Position numbers and translations under genes: made by a program. The notes beneath the pieces were generated by a model. The model saw nothing but the letters and a program-made list of their open reading frames with translations. It had not been told where the DNA came from and ran no database searches. From Paracoccus everestensis (GTDB lineage: Bacteria; Pseudomonadota; Alphaproteobacteria; Rhodobacterales; Rhodobacteraceae), in assembly GCF_021491915.1 (NCBI RefSeq), contig NZ_CP090836.1, forward strand, positions 2,280,501 through 2,344,500: DNA of 64,000 bases. Direction: 5' to 3'. This document shows positions 59,572 to 64,000 of this stretch, in pieces; within the stretch, counting starts at the first letter, position 1; every line of letters begins with the position of its first letter.

Positions 59572-60525
59572 ATGACGTCGCAGAGTTTCAGTGTTGAGAC
59601 AGCCTTGGATAATGAAAAAGGCGACCCTCAATACGCGGGAACCCTGCTCTACCTGGCCTATGGCAAAGGTCAGCATATCAAGGAAGCCGTCTTTTCGCTG
59701 CTCACGGCCGCTCATTTTGAGCCGTTCGGCACCGGCCGCGTCCGCTATGTGGTCTATACCGATCATCCCGAGAATTTCGCAGCGCTGGAGGGGGTAACCG
59801 TGCTGCGGATCGACAAGGCCAAGCTGGATGCCTGGCTTGAGGGAAGTGATTACACCCACCGGCGCAAGCTGATGGTCATCATCGAGGCGCTTGAGAAATA
59901 CCGGGGCAAGCTGGCATTCGTCGATACGGATACCTGTTTTCAGCGTTCGCCCATGCTGCTGTTCAATCGCATCGGCCCCGGACGCAGCTGCCTGCATGTT
60001 GCCGAGAAAAACCTCCGCCTGGCCTCGGACCGGATCACCCGGAAAATCCGGGACGGAATCCGTAACCACCCATTCACGTGGAGCGACGGCACGAAGGCGG
60101 TTCTGCGCAATCATAGCAAGATGTGGAATTCGGGCATCACCGGCTTCCACTACAGCGACATCGGCGTCCTTCATGAAAGCCTTCGCCTTTGCGACCATCT
60201 CTGGCAGCAAACCCGGGTCCATACCTGCGAACAGCTTGCGGTGGGCATGGCTGCCGAACGGACAACCAGAATCTTTTCCGCGTGGGACGTCGTCTTTCAT
60301 TACTGGCACAAAACTCTCAAGCTTTCGTTCCAAGACCGCTTGGAAAGCCTGCTTCCGCCCATACTGGCATTGCAGCCGCATCTGCGTCCAAAGGCGGCAT
60401 ATGATGCGCGGCTGAAGGTGACGCCTGTGCAATGGCTGCGGCAAAAGGCCAAATACCTTGTGGTGCACGTCGGACAACCCGCCTATGCAAGCCTTAAATC
60501 ACTCAAGCGGGATCGCGGTCGATAG
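59572..60525 (+). CDS. GT-A-type glycosyltransferase-like protein
   Basis: The 317-residue protein has a GT-A-like pattern: YVVYTDHPENFAAL, then the DxD-type motif LAFVDTDTCFQRSPMLLF (Asp118 and Asp120) that binds metal and nucleotide sugar, and later HSKMWNSGITGFHYSD. No signal or membrane segment is evident, so cytosolic action on a surface glycan is likely. It is flanked by an IS and an AT-rich region, with no partner sugar genes. Substrate unknown. Confidence 0.68.
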   Translation: MTSQSFSVETALDNEKGDPQYAGTLLYLAYGKGQHIKEAVFSLLTAAHFEPFGTGRVRYVVYTDHPENFAALEGVTVLRIDKAKLDAWLEGSDYTHRRKLMVIIEALEKYRGKLAFVDTDTCFQRSPMLLFNRIGPGRSCLHVAEKNLRLASDRITRKIRDGIRNHPFTWSDGTKAVLRNHSKMWNSGITGFHYSDIGVLHESLRLCDHLWQQTRVHTCEQLAVGMAAERTTRIFSAWDVVFHYWHKTLKLSFQDRLESLLPPILALQPHLRPKAAYDARLKVTPVQWLRQKAKYLVVHVGQPAYASLKSLKRDRGR

Positions 60526-60596
60526 GGCGCCGAAATCCGAGTGGTTATCGCATGAAGGATGCGTGAATTCCGCAAGGCGCTGAATCGCGGCAAGAT

Positions 60597-62123
60597 CTAG
60601 ACGATAGCGCCTTCCAGACCAAGTGCCCCGCACAGCGACCGGAACCGCGCCTCGGCCACTTCGCCCATCAGCTTGCGGCCGGTGGGGGTCAGGTGCAGGC
60701 GCAGTTCCCCGTTTTCGCAGGTCAGGCGCCCGGCATCGGCAGGATCGTCCAACGCCAGCATCGCGCCAAAGCGCATGGCCTTGCCCAGAACCTCGGCATC
60801 GTTGATCTGCGCGCCCGACAGCAGCTTGAACAAGGGCGCCATGAGGGAACCCGCGCGGCTGTTCTTGTATCGATGCAGCAGGGCCAGCCCCAGGAACACG
60901 CGCTCGGGATGAGACAGCGCGGCCATGTTGGCGCGGGTGACATTGTCGAAGCAGGCCTCGGCCCGGTAATCGGGATGGGCGCGCCAGCTTGTGTCGTGCA
61001 AAAGGCAGGCTGCGCGGATCAGGCGGTCTTGTTCCGGCGGCGCGTTTGCGAACAGCGGTTGCAGGAACTGATACAGCTTCTTGCCCGATCCCGGCATCCG
61101 GGCCATCTGGCGTTCCGTAAACCGTGCGGCCTCGATCAGGGGGTCGCGCTTGCGCAGGCTGTCGGGCATCTGTTCGTACAACAGGCCCTCGCGGATGCCA
61201 TAGCTGCTGACGGCCAGTTCGGTGGGCGCGAACGTCTCGGCCAGTTGCAGCAGCACCTGAGAGGCCAGCGGCACCAACTCCATGCGAGAGGTCGAGATCC
61301 CCACCTGCGCGCGCAGATCGTTCAGCTCATGCGCGCCGATCCAGGCGACCGTGTCGGCCACAGCCGCGGGCGTCATGCGGTATTCGTGCAATACCGTCAT
61401 GGGATAGCCCACGCGTTCCATGTCCAGCCGGGCAATGGCGCGCCAGCTGCCGCCGACCAGATAGATGCGCTCGTGATGGGTGCCCATGACCTGGGCCAGT
61501 TCCGCCATCACCTTCCTGATATGCTTGCGCAGCCCGTCCTTGCCGCCCGGCACCTGCTGCAGGCGGAAGGGGCCAAGCTGGGACGAGACGCGTCGGCCCA
61601 CCTGCCCGTCCGCGACCTCGGCCAGCTCCATCGAGTTGCCGCCGATGTCGCAAACCAGCCCGCGCGCGTCCGGCCAGCCCAGCAGCACGCCTTGGGCGGA
61701 CAGGCGGGCTTCCTCCTCTCCGTCGATGACCCACATCTTGATGCCGGTTTCGCGTTCGACGCGGGCCTGGAATTCGGGGCCGTCCGCCGCCTCGCGCACG
61801 GCGGCGGTGGCCACGCAGGTCAGCGGGTCGATGTCCATGCCCTTGGCAAGCGCCGCAAAGCGTTGCAAGGCGGCAAAGCCCCGCTGGACGCCTTCGGGGT
61901 TCAGGCGGCCGGTCTGGGCCATCTTGGCCCCCAACCCGGCCATGACCTTTTCGTTATAGAAATAGGCGGGCGAGCGCGCCGCGCCGTCAAAGACCACCAG
62001 CCGGATCGAGTTCGATCCCACATCGACCACCCCCACCCGCGAAAGGGCCCGCTTGGGCAAGGTCGCGAACATCTTGCCGAAAGGCTCGATCTTCTTGCCG
62101 GTCGTTGTCCGCACGCCGTTCAT
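60597..62123 (-). CDS. ppx: Exopolyphosphatase (Ppx/GppA family)
   Basis: Removes terminal phosphates from polyphosphate or hydrolyses pppGpp. The 508-residue protein has the ASKHA phosphate motifs VGVVDVGSNSIRLVVFD (about residues 30-46) and LVCDIGGNSMELAEV near residue 158. A C-terminal HD-like region follows with LLHDTSWRAHPDYRAE. The start at 62123 has GAGAGG upstream. It follows ppk on the minus strand by 58 bp, so the pair probably forms one operon. Confidence 0.92.
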   Translation of the reverse strand: MNGVRTTTGKKIEPFGKMFATLPKRALSRVGVVDVGSNSIRLVVFDGAARSPAYFYNEKVMAGLGAKMAQTGRLNPEGVQRGFAALQRFAALAKGMDIDPLTCVATAAVREAADGPEFQARVERETGIKMWVIDGEEEARLSAQGVLLGWPDARGLVCDIGGNSMELAEVADGQVGRRVSSQLGPFRLQQVPGGKDGLRKHIRKVMAELAQVMGTHHERIYLVGGSWRAIARLDMERVGYPMTVLHEYRMTPAAVADTVAWIGAHELNDLRAQVGISTSRMELVPLASQVLLQLAETFAPTELAVSSYGIREGLLYEQMPDSLRKRDPLIEAARFTERQMARMPGSGKKLYQFLQPLFANAPPEQDRLIRAACLLHDTSWRAHPDYRAEACFDNVTRANMAALSHPERVFLGLALLHRYKNSRAGSLMAPLFKLLSGAQINDAEVLGKAMRFGAMLALDDPADAGRLTCENGELRLHLTPTGRKLMGEVAEARFRSLCGALGLEGAIV

Positions 62124-62181
62124 CGCGCCTCTCCTGCATGGGTCGCATCGCATTTGTTAATGACCCGCCGTGACGGGGGCG

Positions 62182-64000
62182 TCAATCATTCGAATGGGTC
62201 AGTGCCGGAACGTCGCCGGCCCCCGCCGTGCCCCGCCCCGACAGCGACGGATGGTCCATGAAGAAGCGGTGACAGTTGAACAGGTCGTCCCGCCCGTCGG
62301 GAAGATAGCGCACGAACCGGCCATCGGGTTGCAACAACCAGCTTTGCGCCTCGTCCGCCATGTTGGCGGCCATGATCTGGCTGACGATCTGCGCCTTAAC
62401 GGTTTCGTTCACGCATTCGACAAGGGTTTCGACCCGGCGGTTCAGGTTGCGGTCCATCCAGTCGGCCGAACTGATGAACACCCGCGCCCGTTTCGACGGC
62501 AGGCCATGGCCGTTGCCGAAGCACACGATGCGCGAATGTTCCAGGTATCGCCCGACGATGGATTTGACGCGGATGTTTTCCGACAAGCCCCGGATGCCTG
62601 GACGGATTCCGCAAATGCCGCGCACGACAAGGCTGATCCTGACGCCCGCGCTGCTTGCGGCATACAACGCGTCGATCACGTCCTTTTCGATCAGCGAGTT
62701 CATCTTGGCCCAGATCGCCGCCGGACGGCCCTGCCGGGCCAGTTCCGCCTCTCGCCCGATCAGGGACAGCAGCCGGTCCTTGAGGTCGATGGGGGATATC
62801 GAAATGTTTTCCAGGCCCACGGGCTGAACATAGCCCGACAGGTAGTTGAACACCTTGGTGGCGTCGCGGCCCAGTGCCGGATCGCAGGTGAACAGCGACA
62901 GGTCGGTATAGATGCGCGCCGTGATCGGGTGATAGTTGCCGGTCCCGTAGTGGGTATAGGTGACAAGGTTGTCGCCTTCGCGCCGCACCACCGTGCTGAT
63001 CTTGGCGTGCGTCTTGTAGTTGATGAAGCCATAGACGACATGGGCGCCCGCCCGTTCCAGACGGCGCGACTGGCGGATGTTCGCGGCCTCGTCAAAGCGA
63101 GCCTTCAGTTCGACCAGGGCCGTGACCGACTTGCCGGATTCGGCGGCCTCGCATAGGGCCTCGACGATCGTGCTGTCGCGGCTGGTGCGATACAGCGTCT
63201 GCTTGATCGCCAGCACATTGGGGTCACGTGCCGCCTGCGCCAGGAAACGGACCACCATGTCGAAGGTCTCGTAGGGGTGGTGCAGCAGCATATCCTTGTG
63301 CTTGATGGCCGCGAACATGTCGCCGTCGTGGTCCTGCACCCGTTCGGGAACGCGCGGGGTAAAGGCGGGCCACAGCAGGTCGCGGCGGGTGTCCAGCACC
63401 AGTTCGGACAGGTCGGCCACGCCCAGCAGGCCTTCGACCTCGATCACCTCGTCGGGGCCGACCTCCAGTTCCTCCATGATCAGGCGGCGCAGGCGGTCGG
63501 GGGCGCCGCGCGTGATCTTCAGCCGGATGACGCTGCCCCGGCGGCGGCGCTTCAGCGCGGTCTCGAACTCGCGGACCAGATCCTCGGCTTCCTCCTCGAC
63601 TTCGAGGTCGCTGTCGCGCAGCACGCGAAAGGCGCAATGACCCGTGTCGCGATAGCCGGGAAACAGCGACGACAGGTGCATCAGCAGCAGATCCTCCAGC
63701 CGGAAGAACCGCTCGCTGCCCGGCAGGGAAATGAACCGGTTGAGCTGCGCAGGGATCGGCAGCAGCGCCTGCATCTGCCGCCCGTCGGTTTCGCGCGCCA
63801 GTTCCAGCGCCAGCGAAAAACCGGCATTGGGGATGAAGGGGAACGGATGGGCGGGGTCGATGGCCAGGGGGGACAGGACCGGAAAGACCTTGCGTTCGAA
63901 ATGATCGTGCAGGAATTCCTCCTCGGCGCGCGTCAGGCGGGACCGGGACAGGATGACGATGCCCGCTTCCTCCATTTCCCGGCGGATGCGGTTCCAGACG
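62182..64000 (-). CDS. ppk: Polyphosphate kinase, 3' part (start lies outside the window)
   Basis: Makes polyphosphate from ATP at the membrane. About 606 residues are visible, of a usual 690-730, and the frame stays open to base 64000. Recognisable PPK1 blocks are [34 protein letters not shown], the catalytic-histidine segment [24 protein letters not shown], and [17 protein letters not shown]. The ATP-binding and C-terminal domains are intact. ppx follows on the same strand. Confidence 0.95.
   Translation of the reverse strand, partial: VWNRIRREMEEAGIVILSRSRLTRAEEEFLHDHFERKVFPVLSPLAIDPAHPFPFIPNAGFSLALELARETDGRQMQALLPIPAQLNRFISLPGSERFFRLEDLLLMHLSSLFPGYRDTGHCAFRVLRDSDLEVEEEAEDLVREFETALKRRRRGSVIRLKITRGAPDRLRRLIMEELEVGPDEVIEVEGLLGVADLSELVLDTRRDLLWPAFTPRVPERVQDHDGDMFAAIKHKDMLLHHPYETFDMVVRFLAQAARDPNVLAIKQTLYRTSRDSTIVEALCEAAESGKSVTALVELKARFDEAANIRQSRRLERAGAHVVYGFINYKTHAKISTVVRREGDNLVTYTHYGTGNYHPITARIYTDLSLFTCDPALGRDATKVFNYLSGYVQPVGLENISISPIDLKDRLLSLIGREAELARQGRPAAIWAKMNSLIEKDVIDALYAASSAGVRISLVVRGICGIRPGIRGLSENIRVKSIVGRYLEHSRIVCFGNGHGLPSKRARVFISSADWMDRNLNRRVETLVECVNETVKAQIVSQIMAANMADEAQSWLLQPDGRFVRYLPDGRDDLFNCHRFFMDHPSLSGRGTAGAGDVPALTHSND

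Overview
The window is a high-GC chromosomal segment from an alphaproteobacterium of the Rhodobacterales, most like Paracoccus. The grounds are gene content and order: split sdhCDA/sdhB, an mdh-sucCD-sucAB-lpdA run, mesaconyl-CoA hydratase with a malyl-CoA thioesterase of the ethylmalonyl-CoA pathway, two-subunit GlyQ/GlyS, a DksA with a one-cysteine zinc-finger region, and NnrU. This placement is inferred from gene families, not from a database search.

Layout. 1-6 kb: the 5' end of a PhoR-type kinase, a gamma-carbonic-anhydrase-like protein, gmk, a PAS protein, rnd, tgt and two Fe-S assembly genes. 6-15 kb: tpiA, an MFS exporter, trkH, a peptidoglycan-associated protein and glyQ-DUF-glyS; glyS carries a compositionally odd insertion. 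15-37 kb is a TCA-cycle block. sdhC-D-A, two small lipoproteins, a glycosyltransferase, a sulfotransferase-like gene and sdhB run on the minus strand. Next come mch, a DUF1737 gene, NnrU, mcl2 and a TauE/SafE permease. mdh, sucC, sucD, three related small lipoproteins, sucA, sucB, a small ORF, a MAPEG protein, lpdA and a lytic transglycosylase then run on the plus strand. The sdh and sucC upstream regions share the same 33-bp double-palindrome element, which suggests a common TCA regulator.

37-50 kb: pgk, two overlapping cyclophilins, a degenerate PPDK-like protein, a SleB-type hydrolase, folB-folP-glmM, an FAD monooxygenase, dksA, a moxR-type ATPase and a metY-like gene. 50-58 kb: a SIMPL protein with a His-rich tail, a 956-residue Ala/Pro-rich protein whose ends look like type II secretion or pilus assembly domains, a TraB/GumN protein, and CIRCE-groES-groEL. 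58-60.5 kb is accessory DNA: an IS630-family element with a split transposase, an AT-rich stretch and an orphan glycosyltransferase. The window closes with ppx and the 3' part of ppk.

No tRNA, rRNA or CRISPR array was recognised. Four intergenic sites carry a recurring hairpin plus GGATATTT module just after a stop codon, always in the same orientation relative to the upstream gene. A 22-bp perfect inverted repeat separates sucC from sucD. I see no clear new multi-gene system. The best leads are the shared TCA operator, the lipoprotein triplet inside the suc cluster, the secretion-domain fusion protein and the alien segment in glyS.
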